A stretch of 64,000 bases of DNA from JAPPHA01 sp964291635 (GTDB taxonomy: Bacteria > Pseudomonadota > Alphaproteobacteria > Rhodobacterales > Rhodobacteraceae). A model generated the notes under the pieces. The model made no database searches, had not been told where the DNA came from, and saw nothing but the letters and a program-made list of their open reading frames with translations. Made by a program: the position numbers and the translations under genes. Of this stretch, positions 25,924 to 34,205 are shown one piece after another; position 1 is the first letter of the stretch, and every line of letters begins with the position of its first letter. The DNA lies in the NCBI GenBank assembly GCA_964291635.2, contig OZ219890.1:806001-870000 (forward strand), written 5' to 3'.

Positions 25924-27333
25924 TTGGCTGCACTTAACGAAGATATCACGGCACTCGTCGAGGAAGTCAGGAATTTCTGCGTCCGGCACGGGATTGCGGA
26001 AAGCACGTTCGGGCGACATGCGGTCAACGATGGAAAGCTGGTCAGCCGGATTTCCAGCGGCAGCTGGATCGAGGAAGAAACGAAACGCCGCGTGCATGAC
26101 TTCATGGAGCGGGCCGAACGCGGCGAAGTCGCGCTGCGCGGACGCCCGAAACGAAAGAAGTCGGACTCGAACGCCACGAAGATGGCGGAGCTCATCTCCA
26201 GCGAAAGTTCGGTTCGAACACCGGGAAGTTTCGCCTTCCACGAACAGCGGCAGCGGTTTCACATTTTCGCCAACACGACCAACGAAAGCTGGGTCGTGGC
26301 CGACCGTGTCGCGGCGGAGCTCGCGGACCTGTCTCCCGGACCTGACGGGTTTCGCCTTCTCTACACGCCGATGGACAACGGGATCATCCTGACCCGGACA
26401 TTGCGCGCATTGCACGCGCTTCATCCGGACGTGCCGGTACTGGTGGTGATGAAAGGGCGGGGGCTCGAGGACCTGCGCAACACGATGGGGCGGCTCGTCG
26501 ACCGGATCGCCGAACATCCCCTTTCCGTCTTCGTAATGACGAACATGTACCTTCGCGAGGCAGTCGATCTGACAAAGCGGTCAGGAGACAATCCGGAGAA
26601 TGTGGTCTGGCGCAACCTGGCCCTGGGAGGCCGGCGTTCCTATGACTTTCAAGGCCAGGTTGCGGGACTGTACGGGGAACTGGCCAGGGAATGGCTGGTC
26701 CACCAGGGGGAAAACGCACAACCGGTCTATGCGGTGCCTTCGGTCGTGACGATTTACCGGTCGGACCAGGAAAGTGGATTACGGTCCATTCTGCCGACAC
26801 CCGGCGACCCGGAGCTTCGCTACAACTACGCGCTCCTGAACCACCCATACCTGCACAGCCACACGATGACGTTTCGCCTGGATCACGTGCTCAGGCCGGT
26901 TTTCGACCGCCTTGCGGATGGCGGGCGCATGACCGTCATCCAGGGCTACCCACGCGACCCCGCGCACGAACTTGTCGGGCGTATTTGGCCCGAGCAGGCA
27001 CTCCCGGTCATCAGCCGTTACGACGTCATCCGTGACTTGCGCAAGGAGCTGGCGGGCGAAGGGTTTACCGTATCGGGGTTGACGGACACAAAGGCTCTTT
27101 TTCGCTTCGACATGCACACCCTTCCCGTCCTGGAGGGCCATAACCTTGGAACGCAGTCGCTGTCGGCCGCCTTCAACAACGCGGTCTATTTTGCGCAAGT
27201 GCGCGAAGATCTGGTCCAGGACGCCATCCGCGAGGGTCGCAGGTATCTTGAAATCACCGAACAGGTGCTTCGGGAGAATGGCGGGCTCTGGTTCGTGAAC
27301 GAGGCATTCTCGGTTACGAGAAAGCACGCATGA
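25924..27333 (+). CDS. HTH-domain protein with methyltransferase-like body
   Basis: A protein of about 469 aa from TTG 25924; starts further upstream would overlap the RidA gene and cannot be excluded. Residues 1-70 resemble a Cro/C1-like HTH (EVRNFCVRHGIAESTFGRHA, then DGKLVSRISSGSWIEEETKR). A basic linker, RGRPKRKKSD, follows. The remaining 360 residues look like a Rossmann or class I methyltransferase-type fold: GFRLLYTPMDNGIILTRTLR, PVLVVMKGRG, a late VLRPVFDRLADGGRMTVIQGY (the usual post-V strand) and SVTRKHA at the end. No classic GxGxG SAM loop is obvious. The protein could be the regulator of the shared operator, or an enzyme with its own DNA-binding domain. It ends overlapping the acyl-CoA synthetase start (ATGA). 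Confidence 0.55.
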   Translation: MAALNEDITALVEEVRNFCVRHGIAESTFGRHAVNDGKLVSRISSGSWIEEETKRRVHDFMERAERGEVALRGRPKRKKSDSNATKMAELISSESSVRTPGSFAFHEQRQRFHIFANTTNESWVVADRVAAELADLSPGPDGFRLLYTPMDNGIILTRTLRALHALHPDVPVLVVMKGRGLEDLRNTMGRLVDRIAEHPLSVFVMTNMYLREAVDLTKRSGDNPENVVWRNLALGGRRSYDFQGQVAGLYGELAREWLVHQGENAQPVYAVPSVVTIYRSDQESGLRSILPTPGDPELRYNYALLNHPYLHSHTMTFRLDHVLRPVFDRLADGGRMTVIQGYPRDPAHELVGRIWPEQALPVISRYDVIRDLRKELAGEGFTVSGLTDTKALFRFDMHTLPVLEGHNLGTQSLSAAFNNAVYFAQVREDLVQDAIREGRRYLEITEQVLRENGGLWFVNEAFSVTRKHA

Positions 27334-29402
27334 TCGAACTGGAACGCTCCGAAGCCGCGAAACTCGCGAGGTGTTTTGCACCGTCCAGTGCCGCGATCAT
27401 CGGTGCATCCACAAATCCGATGAAATTCGGCGGGCGGGCGCTGAAGTTCTGCCTGGAGCGGGGGTACCGGGGTCGGCTCTACCCCGTGAATGCCAGGAAC
27501 GACGTGGTCCAGGGTGTGAAGGCCTTTCGGACGGTCGGCGAATTGCCGGAAGCCCCGGATGTCGCCGTCATCGCGGTGCCCGCACCGCAGGTCAGGGAAA
27601 ACCTGGTCGCGGCAGGGGAAAAAGGCGCGAAGGTCGCCATCGTCTATGGCGCCCAGTTTGCCGAAGCGGGCCCGGAAGGCGCCGGACTCCAGCAGGAACT
27701 CCTGAACATCGCCAGGTCCTTCGGAATGCGGATGATCGGTCCGAATTGCATGGGCGTCATGTCATTGGTTTCCGGATTCGTCGCGAGCTTTTCTTCGGCC
27801 CCCGAACATCACGACGGTAAAGGCTGGCCTGACATTGGAACGCTTTCCGTTGCGAGCCAGTCCGGTGCGGTGGGCATACAGATGTTCGCCCAGTTGCGCG
27901 ACCGGGGCCTTGGGATCGCGAACTGGATTTCGACCGGAAACCAGGCAGATATCGATGTGGCGGATGCCATTGCGTATTTCGCAGCCGACAAAGCCACGAA
28001 CACCATCGCCGTCTACATGGAAGACGCCAGCCGGGGCCTGAAGCTGCTGCAGGCGCTGGAACTGGCGCGCGCTGCACGCAAACCCGTGGTGATCCTGAAG
28101 GTGGGAACGACTCCGCTCGGGGGCGCTGCGGCCGCTGGGCACACGGCGGCAATGTATGTGGAGGATCGCGTCGTTGGCGATCTCCTTGCCCAGTACGGCG
28201 TGCTGCGGGCAGGTTCGATCGGTGAACTGATCGATCTTGCGGCGGCGTGCAATGCAGGAGTGGTGCCGGCGTCGAACGAGGTCGCCGCGGTGTCCGTATC
28301 GGGCGGCGGGGCGGTCATGATTTCGGATGCCGCCACCACGGGCGGCCTGGAATTGCCCGGGTATTCGCCTTGTGAACTCGGGGAATTGAAGGAGGCAAAT
28401 TCCTTCGTCAACGACCGCAATCCGATCGACATCTCGGCCCCGTCAATGAGCGACATGTCGATAACCGGCGGCCACCTGAAATGGGGAACGGAGCGCGGAC
28501 ATCCGACCATGCTCGGGTACATCAGCCACGTTCCGCTTGTCCCCCGCACGCGCACGGGAATTCTGCCCCGACTCCTGGATTTGCCCAGCGGCAACCCTGG
28601 CCAGCTGATCGCCATTGCAGGGAACTTTCACGCAGACGACCGGCGACATCTGGTCAGGGCGGGTCTCGCGGTTTTCGACGACCCGACGGTTGCGACCCGG
28701 TCGGTTGCAAAGCTGGTCGGTGCCGGCAAGGCATTCGCAAAGGCGCATGGGTGGCCGGAAGCACCAGCCCCGGCGGCCACCGATGTCGCGGAGGCGCTGG
28801 CCGATGCCGGCGTCGCCATGGTCGACAACCACCCGGTTTCGGATGCGGCCGATGCGCTGGATGCATTGGACGAACATTCGGAAATCGTGCTCAAGTTGAC
28901 CGCGCCAGGCTTGAGGCATCGAACGGAGCTGGACGGAGTCCGACTCCGGCTCGGGTCGAAGGCGGAAGTCCGCCGTGCCTTCGATGACCTGTCGGCCAAG
29001 GTTGCGGAACACGGAGCCCGGTTTCCCGGGCTGTCCATCATCGCCCAGGCGATGGTGCATGGAGCCGAGTTCCTGCTCGGCGTCCGGCGGGACCCGCATT
29101 TCGGGCCACTGGTCCTGTTGGGATCCGGAGGCACGATGTGCGAGCTCTTCGACGATCTCGGTTATCTCAAGTCACCGATTTCGGACGGGGATGCGGAGCT
29201 GATGCTTGGCTCCGTCAGGATGTCCAGGATGTTGGACGGCTGGCGCAGTGCGCCGGCGTTGGACCGAAGCGCGCTCCTGGAAGCCGTCGAGGGCCTTGCG
29301 TCCGCTGCGCCGGGGTTGCCGTCGCTGGAAATCAACCCCCTGATCGTGACGCAGGAAGGCGCCTTCGGTGTCGACCTCGTCATCGCGGACAAGACGGAAT
29401 GA
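27330..29402 (+). CDS. ADP-forming acyl-CoA synthetase (FerA/acetate-CoA ligase type)
   Basis: A 690-aa acid-thiol ligase of the ADP-forming acetyl-CoA synthetase family. Domains: CoA-binding (about 12-110, IIGASTNPMKFGGRALKF), succinyl-CoA-ligase-like (about 150-290, SVASQSGAVGIQMFAQLRD, with the phospho-His region AAAGHTAAMYVED), a second flavodoxin-like ligase domain, and a C-terminal ATP-grasp_5 domain (about 470-690, EIVLKLTAPGLRHRTELDGV, PLVLLGSGGTMCELFDDL). It converts a carboxylic acid, ATP and CoA to acyl-CoA, ADP and Pi. FerA of ferulate catabolism belongs to this family, as do synthetases for other aromatic and short-chain acids. ATG overlaps the previous stop by four bases, and its own stop overlaps the aldehyde dehydrogenase start. 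Confidence 0.88.
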   Translation: MIELERSEAAKLARCFAPSSAAIIGASTNPMKFGGRALKFCLERGYRGRLYPVNARNDVVQGVKAFRTVGELPEAPDVAVIAVPAPQVRENLVAAGEKGAKVAIVYGAQFAEAGPEGAGLQQELLNIARSFGMRMIGPNCMGVMSLVSGFVASFSSAPEHHDGKGWPDIGTLSVASQSGAVGIQMFAQLRDRGLGIANWISTGNQADIDVADAIAYFAADKATNTIAVYMEDASRGLKLLQALELARAARKPVVILKVGTTPLGGAAAAGHTAAMYVEDRVVGDLLAQYGVLRAGSIGELIDLAAACNAGVVPASNEVAAVSVSGGGAVMISDAATTGGLELPGYSPCELGELKEANSFVNDRNPIDISAPSMSDMSITGGHLKWGTERGHPTMLGYISHVPLVPRTRTGILPRLLDLPSGNPGQLIAIAGNFHADDRRHLVRAGLAVFDDPTVATRSVAKLVGAGKAFAKAHGWPEAPAPAATDVAEALADAGVAMVDNHPVSDAADALDALDEHSEIVLKLTAPGLRHRTELDGVRLRLGSKAEVRRAFDDLSAKVAEHGARFPGLSIIAQAMVHGAEFLLGVRRDPHFGPLVLLGSGGTMCELFDDLGYLKSPISDGDAELMLGSVRMSRMLDGWRSAPALDRSALLEAVEGLASAAPGLPSLEINPLIVTQEGAFGVDLVIADKTE

Positions 29403-30817
29403 AAGAAATCCTGAACCTGATCGACGGACGGGACGCCGAAGGCGACGGTCCCTTGATCGAGGATATCGATCCTTCGACCGGCAAACCGATCGCGACGTTT
29501 CGCGAGGCGGGCGCATCCCAGGTTTGCGAGGCTGTCGATGCCGCCAGGCGCGCCTACGACGCCGGCACCTGGTCACGGGCGGCGATCCAGGAACGGCAGA
29601 TGGTGCTCAGGCGTGCGGCATCGGCCATACGCGAAGCCGCGGACGAGATTGCCGAACTGCAAATCGCGGAAGTCGGAATTGTCCCCTCGGCCGTGCGCGC
29701 CCAGCTGAAAACCGGCGCGGCCTGGTTCGACTATTTTGCCGATTTCCTGACGACGGTCACCGGGCAGGTCCACGCGCAGACACCCGGGTCCACGGTCATC
29801 GTGGAGCAGGAGCCGATCGGGGTCTGCGCGATGTTCACCCCATGGAACGTGCCGGTTGCGCTATCGACCGTGAAACTGGCGCCCGCGCTGGCGGCAGGCA
29901 ATTCGGTCGTGTGGAAGCCTTCGGAACTGGCGCCGCAGGTTACCCGGCGGTTGGCTGAACTGATTCAGGGCGCCGGGCTGCCCGGGGGCGTGCTGAACGT
30001 CGTCAACGGACGCGGCGCCACGACAGGGGCGGCGTTGACGGAAGCAGACGGGATCGACATGATTTCCTTTACCGGCGGTCATGCCGGCGGTGCCGCCGTT
30101 TCCGAGGCCGCCGCGCGGCGGCACTTGCCGTGCGTGACCGAGCTTGGCGGCAAGTCCGCCACCATCGTCTTCGAAGATGCCGACATGCAGGCTGCAGTTC
30201 GCGGTGCGGTCATGTCGGCTTACGGCAACAACGGCGAAGCCTGCCTCAACGGCACGCGCGTCCTCGTACACGAGGGCATCTCCGGCGAATTCCGGGCGGC
30301 GTTTTCCGGGGCCGCCCGGGGATTGAATGTCGGGAACCCTCGCGAGGACGGCGTTCTCGTCGGACCGATGATTTCTGCCCAACACCGGGACCGGGTCGCG
30401 TCGTTCTACAATCCCGGCAACGGCCGGATCCTCTTCGGCGGTGACTGTTTCGGAGATGGTTTCTTCATAAGGCCGGGCGCCATCGAGGTCGCGTCGAGCG
30501 ACTGCCCGCTTTGGAGAGAAGAGGTCTTCGGTCCGGTTGCCGCGTTCCGGACATTTTCGAACGAGGCTGAAGCGATCGCGCTCGCCAACGACAGTGATCA
30601 CGGGTTGGCCGGATACGTCTGGACCAGGGATATCGGCCGGGCGATGCGTGTCGCAAGGGGGGTTCGGACCGGTACGATGATGGTGAACTCGGTCTTCCAG
30701 CGAGAGCTCAACGCGCCATTCGGAGGCTACAAGTCCTCGGGCGTCGGCCGTGAGGGCGGGGCGCATTCCTGGATCAATTACACGGAAACCAAGACGACCG
30801 TGATTTCCCATGGATAG
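29399..30817 (+). CDS. Aldehyde dehydrogenase (NAD(P)+)
   Basis: A 472-aa ALDH superfamily enzyme that oxidises an aldehyde to the carboxylic acid. Motifs: FTPWNVPVALSTVKLAPALA (about 142-161, oxyanion Asn), KPSELAPQVT, the ITFTGG-like MISFTGGHAGG (about 220), general base Glu in CVTELGGKSATIVFEDAD (about 246), catalytic Cys in NNGEACLNGTRVL (about 281), and the EEVFGPV block with the late PFGGYKSSGVGREGG. The ATG shares ATGA with the acyl-CoA synthetase stop. In the ferulate-type reading it would be the vanillin dehydrogenase step. Sequence alone does not fix the substrate; a semialdehyde is the alternative. Confidence 0.92.
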   Translation: MKEILNLIDGRDAEGDGPLIEDIDPSTGKPIATFREAGASQVCEAVDAARRAYDAGTWSRAAIQERQMVLRRAASAIREAADEIAELQIAEVGIVPSAVRAQLKTGAAWFDYFADFLTTVTGQVHAQTPGSTVIVEQEPIGVCAMFTPWNVPVALSTVKLAPALAAGNSVVWKPSELAPQVTRRLAELIQGAGLPGGVLNVVNGRGATTGAALTEADGIDMISFTGGHAGGAAVSEAAARRHLPCVTELGGKSATIVFEDADMQAAVRGAVMSAYGNNGEACLNGTRVLVHEGISGEFRAAFSGAARGLNVGNPREDGVLVGPMISAQHRDRVASFYNPGNGRILFGGDCFGDGFFIRPGAIEVASSDCPLWREEVFGPVAAFRTFSNEAEAIALANDSDHGLAGYVWTRDIGRAMRVARGVRTGTMMVNSVFQRELNAPFGGYKSSGVGREGGAHSWINYTETKTTVISHG

Positions 30818-31568
30818 GATGCTCGAGGGCAAGCGGATAATCGTGACCGGCGCGGCACAGGGGATCGGCGCAGTCCTGGCCGGGGGGTTCGCAACGATGG
30901 GCGCCAGGGTCGTGTTGGCCGACATCGACGACCCCGAACCCGCGGCGGCGAAGATCAGGGCTTCAGGCGGGGAGGCGAAAGCCGCACGGGTTGACGTCAC
31001 CCGTCCGGATGACTGCGAAGCGATGGTTGCACGGGCCGAGGAAGCGTTCGGCGGCCTGGACGGTCTGGTCAACAATGCCGCCCTATTCGCGATCCTTCCG
31101 ATCGCGATGCATGATGAGATCGAACCGGATCTCTGGGACCGGGTCATGGCGGTCAATGTCAAGGGCCCCTGGCTTTGTACGCGTGCTGCCGTTCCCGCGA
31201 TGGAACGCGCAGGAGGCGGGTCTGTCGTCATGATTTCGACAAACCGGATTTTTCACGGATACCCGGGCATGCTGCACTACGACGCTTCGAAAGGGGCGGT
31301 TCTCGCCATGACCCGGTCCCTGATTCGGGAGCTGGGTCCGAAAAACATCCGCGTGAACACCGTGGCGCCCGGTTTGACGATGAGCGAAGGCGTACTGGCG
31401 CGTGACGGGATCGCCGACCGGGCTCCGGCAGTCGCCGCGGCACGGTCCATTTCGCGCGATCAGCAACCGGAGGACCTTGTGGGGCCCTGCGCATTTTTCC
31501 TCAGCGATCACGCGGGTTTCGTCAGCGGCCAGTCGCTCGGGGTCGATGGCGGCGGCGTGATTCACTAA
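30810..31568 (+). CDS. Short-chain dehydrogenase/reductase
   Basis: A classical SDR of 252 aa. The cofactor motif TGAAQGIG (about 13-20), DVT and NNAA (about 85-88), the catalytic Ser in VVMISTNRIFHG (about 144), YDASKGA (Tyr about 157, Lys 161) and the PG motif VNTVAPGLTMSEGVL are visible. The Asp at the end of the second strand (LADIDD) points to NAD(H). It overlaps the aldehyde dehydrogenase by eight bases. It probably oxidises an alcohol or beta-hydroxy intermediate of the pathway. An 18-base gap separates it from the tautomerase-like gene. Confidence 0.9.
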   Translation: MDRMLEGKRIIVTGAAQGIGAVLAGGFATMGARVVLADIDDPEPAAAKIRASGGEAKAARVDVTRPDDCEAMVARAEEAFGGLDGLVNNAALFAILPIAMHDEIEPDLWDRVMAVNVKGPWLCTRAAVPAMERAGGGSVVMISTNRIFHGYPGMLHYDASKGAVLAMTRSLIRELGPKNIRVNTVAPGLTMSEGVLARDGIADRAPAVAAARSISRDQQPEDLVGPCAFFLSDHAGFVSGQSLGVDGGGVIH

Positions 31569-31585
31569 TTCACGAGAGGACGAAC

Positions 31586-31786
31586 ATGGCGATCGTGAGC
31601 GTTACCATCATCGAGGGGCGGGAGCCGGAAGTGAAACGTGCGCTGATGGCGCGCTTGACGGATGCAGTCGTCGATGTGCTGGGCGCCGAACCACGGCAAG
31701 TGCGGGTTTTTGTCAACGAGGTCAAGGACGGCGACTATGCGGTCGGCGGCATGCCGGTCATCCGGCAGGGTGACGGCCATGGCTGA
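31586..31786 (+). CDS. 4-oxalocrotonate tautomerase-like protein with Ala in place of Pro-1
   Basis: A 66-aa tautomerase-fold subunit. MAIVSVTIIEGREPEVKRAL, then LTDAVVDVLGAEPRQVRVFV and the GDYAVGG tail match 4-OT family members in length and pattern. These enzymes keto-enol tautomerise 2-hydroxymuconate-like products, using the amino group of Pro-1 as base. Here the residue after Met is Ala (ATG GCG), so the usual catalytic proline is absent. Either the activity is lost or changed, or another chemistry is used. GAGGAC lies upstream of the ATG, and no alternative start gives an N-terminal Pro. The stop is inside the start of the hydratase gene. Confidence 0.8.
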   Translation: MAIVSVTIIEGREPEVKRALMARLTDAVVDVLGAEPRQVRVFVNEVKDGDYAVGGMPVIRQGDGHG

Positions 31787-32567
31787 AACCCAAAGCTATA
31801 TCGACGGGGCCGCCGGGGTCATCCGGTTCACGCGGCCCGAGGCACGGAATGCGCTTACCGACACGATGCTCCTGGAGACGCGGGCGGCGATGGAGAGGTG
31901 GGAACTTGACAGGTCCATTGCGGCCATCGTGCTGACCGGCGACAAGATCGCCTTTTGTGCCGGTGGAGACGTGAAGGGAACCGCGTCGTCCGGCATGTCC
32001 GCTTTCGACAAGTACCGATATCGCCATAACCAGTCCGTCTGGCATGAATTCATGCGGTTTCTTGCGCGCTATTCCAAGCCCGTCATCGCGGCGGTCGAGG
32101 GTTACGCCGTCGGTGGCGGGCTGGAGATCGCTCTGCGCTGCGATTTCATTATCGGGTCGGAGACCGCGAAACTGGGGATGACCGAGGCGAGGCTCGGGCT
32201 ATTCCCCATCCTTGGAGGAGCCTGGTCGCTTGCGCATGCCGTGGGCGAACGCAAGGCCCGGGAGCTTGCCTTCACGGGACGCCAGGTCGGCGCGGACGAG
32301 GCCCTGGCGCTCGGGATGCTGAACCACGTGACGCCTGCGGGCTGTGCGGTCTCGAAGGCGGTTGAAATCGCCGGCGAAATCGCCGCGTCCGCACCGCTGG
32401 CAGTGATGGCGATCAAGCAGGCGATCAACCGCGCGGGACACCAGACCTTTGACCAGGCGCTGACTGAAAGCGGAGACCTGTCCGCGTTGCTGATGTTCTC
32501 GGAAGACCGCAAGGAAGGGCTCGAAGCCTTTCTCGAAAAGCGCAAACCGGAGTTCAAGGGCAAATGA
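31779..32567 (+). CDS. Enoyl-CoA hydratase/isomerase (crotonase) family protein
   Basis: A 262-aa crotonase. ATG 31779 overlaps the tautomerase-like gene by eight bases, and the frame upstream is its shadow. The oxyanion-hole strands are KIAFCAGGDVKGT (about 60-72) and VEGYAVGGGLEIALRCDFII (about 100-119). Both acidic positions of hydratases are present, Glu in GGGLEIAL (about 110) and Glu in GMTEARLGLFPILGG (about 131). It acts on an acyl-CoA made by the synthetase two genes upstream. Hydration, hydration-retro-aldol (FerB/Ech-like side-chain cleavage) or isomerisation are all possible. The last codons overlap the next gene (ATGA). Confidence 0.88.
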   Translation: MAETQSYIDGAAGVIRFTRPEARNALTDTMLLETRAAMERWELDRSIAAIVLTGDKIAFCAGGDVKGTASSGMSAFDKYRYRHNQSVWHEFMRFLARYSKPVIAAVEGYAVGGGLEIALRCDFIIGSETAKLGMTEARLGLFPILGGAWSLAHAVGERKARELAFTGRQVGADEALALGMLNHVTPAGCAVSKAVEIAGEIAASAPLAVMAIKQAINRAGHQTFDQALTESGDLSALLMFSEDRKEGLEAFLEKRKPEFKGK

Positions 32568-34135
32568 GCCATGATGCCATCGTCATCGGCGGCGGCCACA
32601 ACGGCCTGGCTTGCGGTGCCTTTCTGGCGCGGGCGGGGAAAAAGGTCCTGGTGCTGGAACAGAAACCCTACGTGGGCGGGGCCAGCGTCACGGAGGAGTT
32701 TTCACCCGGATTCCGGGCCTCGACCTATTCTTTCATCATGGGGCATCTGCACCCGAAAGTGATTGCGGAACTGGAGCTGAAAAAATTCGGGCTGGAGTAT
32801 TATCCACAGCCCAATGTCTTCAACCCGACCGAGGATGACGGGATCATCTTCTCCAAGGACCCGGCCAAGACGCGTGAACAGATCGCGCGATTCTCGCAAT
32901 CGGACGCCGACAACTACCCGAAGTTCTTTGAGCGCCTGCAGTCAACCATCGAGATCCTGCGAAAGCTGCAATTGGAGACTCCCGTCAATCCGTTCCGGAA
33001 AGATCCGGTTGGCCTCTGGAAAACGGCGCGATTTGCATGGCGTTATCGAAACGCGGAGAAGGAAACCTACAATCTGCTGCACGCGCTCTCGATGAGCGCG
33101 CATGACTACGTGGGGCAGTGGTTCGAAAACGACCTGGTCAAGGCCAAGTTCATGTTTTGGGCGACGATCGGCGGAAACGTCGGACCCTACAGTCCGGGCA
33201 CCGCCTTCTACCTGGTCACGCATCTGATCGGGCAAACCGGAATGAGCTTCTGCAAGGGCGGCATGGGCGCGATCGCCGAGGCGCTGAAGGCGAGCGGAGA
33301 GGCGCATGGAATGGAAGTGCGCTGTGACGCGTGGGTGGACGAAGTTCTTGTCCGGGACGGTCGGGCAAAGGGCGTGCGCCTGAGATCGGGAGAGGAGTTG
33401 CTGGCATCGCGAGTCGTCTCCAACGCGAATGCCAGGCGGACTTTTCTCGACATGGTCGATTCCAGGCACCTGCCGGTAGAATTCGTGGATGACATCAAGG
33501 GCTTTCGATCGCGCGGCATGAGCTTCAAGTTGCTTTGTGCCGTCGACCGGTTGCCTCAGTACAGGGGATTCTCGAAAGACAAGACCGGCGTTGAATACCC
33601 GGCCTATGCGCACATCTGCCCGACGCCGGAGTTTCTCGAGCAGGCGTTCCACGATGCGAAATTCGGATGGTACTCCGCCGAGCCATTCCTCAGCCCGAAC
33701 GTGCCGAGCTACGCCGATCCGACCCTGGCGCCCGAAGACAAGCACGTGGTCGTTTTCCAGGGCGGCGTGACACCCTGCGAACTGCGCAACTCCGATTGGG
33801 ATCGCGAGGGGCCGCAACTGGTCAAGAACGCGTTTTCCGTCATGGACCGGTTCGCGCCGGGTTTTTCCGATAGCGTCATCGATTATCGCCTGATTACGCC
33901 AAGGGATATCGAGGCGGACATCAACCTGCCGGGCGGAAACAGCCAGCACGGGGAACTGACGCTGGACCAGATATTCTTCATGCGGCCGGTGCCCGGGTAT
34001 GCGGATTACCGCTCGCCGATCCGGGGGCTTTACCAGTGCGGAGCCTCGACCCATCCTGGCGGGGCCGTTTCGGCCGTACCCGGCCACAATGCGGCCCGCG
34101 AGATCCTCGGAGACATGCGTTGGGGACGCGGATGA
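32564..34135 (+). CDS. CrtI/PYROXD2-like FAD-dependent oxidoreductase
   Basis: A 523-aa flavoprotein of the phytoene-desaturase-like family. It starts with the dinucleotide motif IVIGGGHNGLACGAFLARAG (about 6-25), then VLVLEQKPYVGGAS (about 29-42) and STYSFIMGHLHPKVI. It ends with the FAD-contacting LYQCGASTHPGGAVSAVPGH and NAAREIL (about 485-515). Members closest to this form (PYROXD2-like) are common in proteobacteria, often in catabolic operons rather than with carotenoid genes, and no carotenoid gene is near. The substrate is not deducible. It is the last gene of the 25445-34135 operon. The following 70 bases carry the next promoter. Confidence 0.85.
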   Translation: MSHDAIVIGGGHNGLACGAFLARAGKKVLVLEQKPYVGGASVTEEFSPGFRASTYSFIMGHLHPKVIAELELKKFGLEYYPQPNVFNPTEDDGIIFSKDPAKTREQIARFSQSDADNYPKFFERLQSTIEILRKLQLETPVNPFRKDPVGLWKTARFAWRYRNAEKETYNLLHALSMSAHDYVGQWFENDLVKAKFMFWATIGGNVGPYSPGTAFYLVTHLIGQTGMSFCKGGMGAIAEALKASGEAHGMEVRCDAWVDEVLVRDGRAKGVRLRSGEELLASRVVSNANARRTFLDMVDSRHLPVEFVDDIKGFRSRGMSFKLLCAVDRLPQYRGFSKDKTGVEYPAYAHICPTPEFLEQAFHDAKFGWYSAEPFLSPNVPSYADPTLAPEDKHVVVFQGGVTPCELRNSDWDREGPQLVKNAFSVMDRFAPGFSDSVIDYRLITPRDIEADINLPGGNSQHGELTLDQIFFMRPVPGYADYRSPIRGLYQCGASTHPGGAVSAVPGHNAAREILGDMRWGRG

Positions 34136-34145
34136 TGCAAAAGCT

Positions 34146-34180
34146 GTTGCTTTGAAGCGCTAGTGGGACCATAGAGGGCA
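34146..34180 (+). promoter_or_regulatory. Promoter with shared operator CTAGTGGG-N8-GGGCA (copy 3)
   Basis: CTAGTGGG (34159-34166), eight bases, GGGCA (34175-34179 by my count, within one base). TTGCTT at 34146-34151 and CATAGA at 34170-34175 could be -35/-10 with an 18-base spacer, arranged as in copy 1. It lies 25 bases before the ATG of the cysteine hydrolase gene. Confidence 0.6.
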
Positions 34181-34205
34181 GCCAATTCGTGAGTCGGAGG
34201 GAACG

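Noticed and set aside
25361..25933. N-terminal extension of the LigM-like protein by about 190 residues.
   Set aside because: The extension is antisense to the RidA gene and crosses the operator. LigM homologues start at the MTIATLQDK position.
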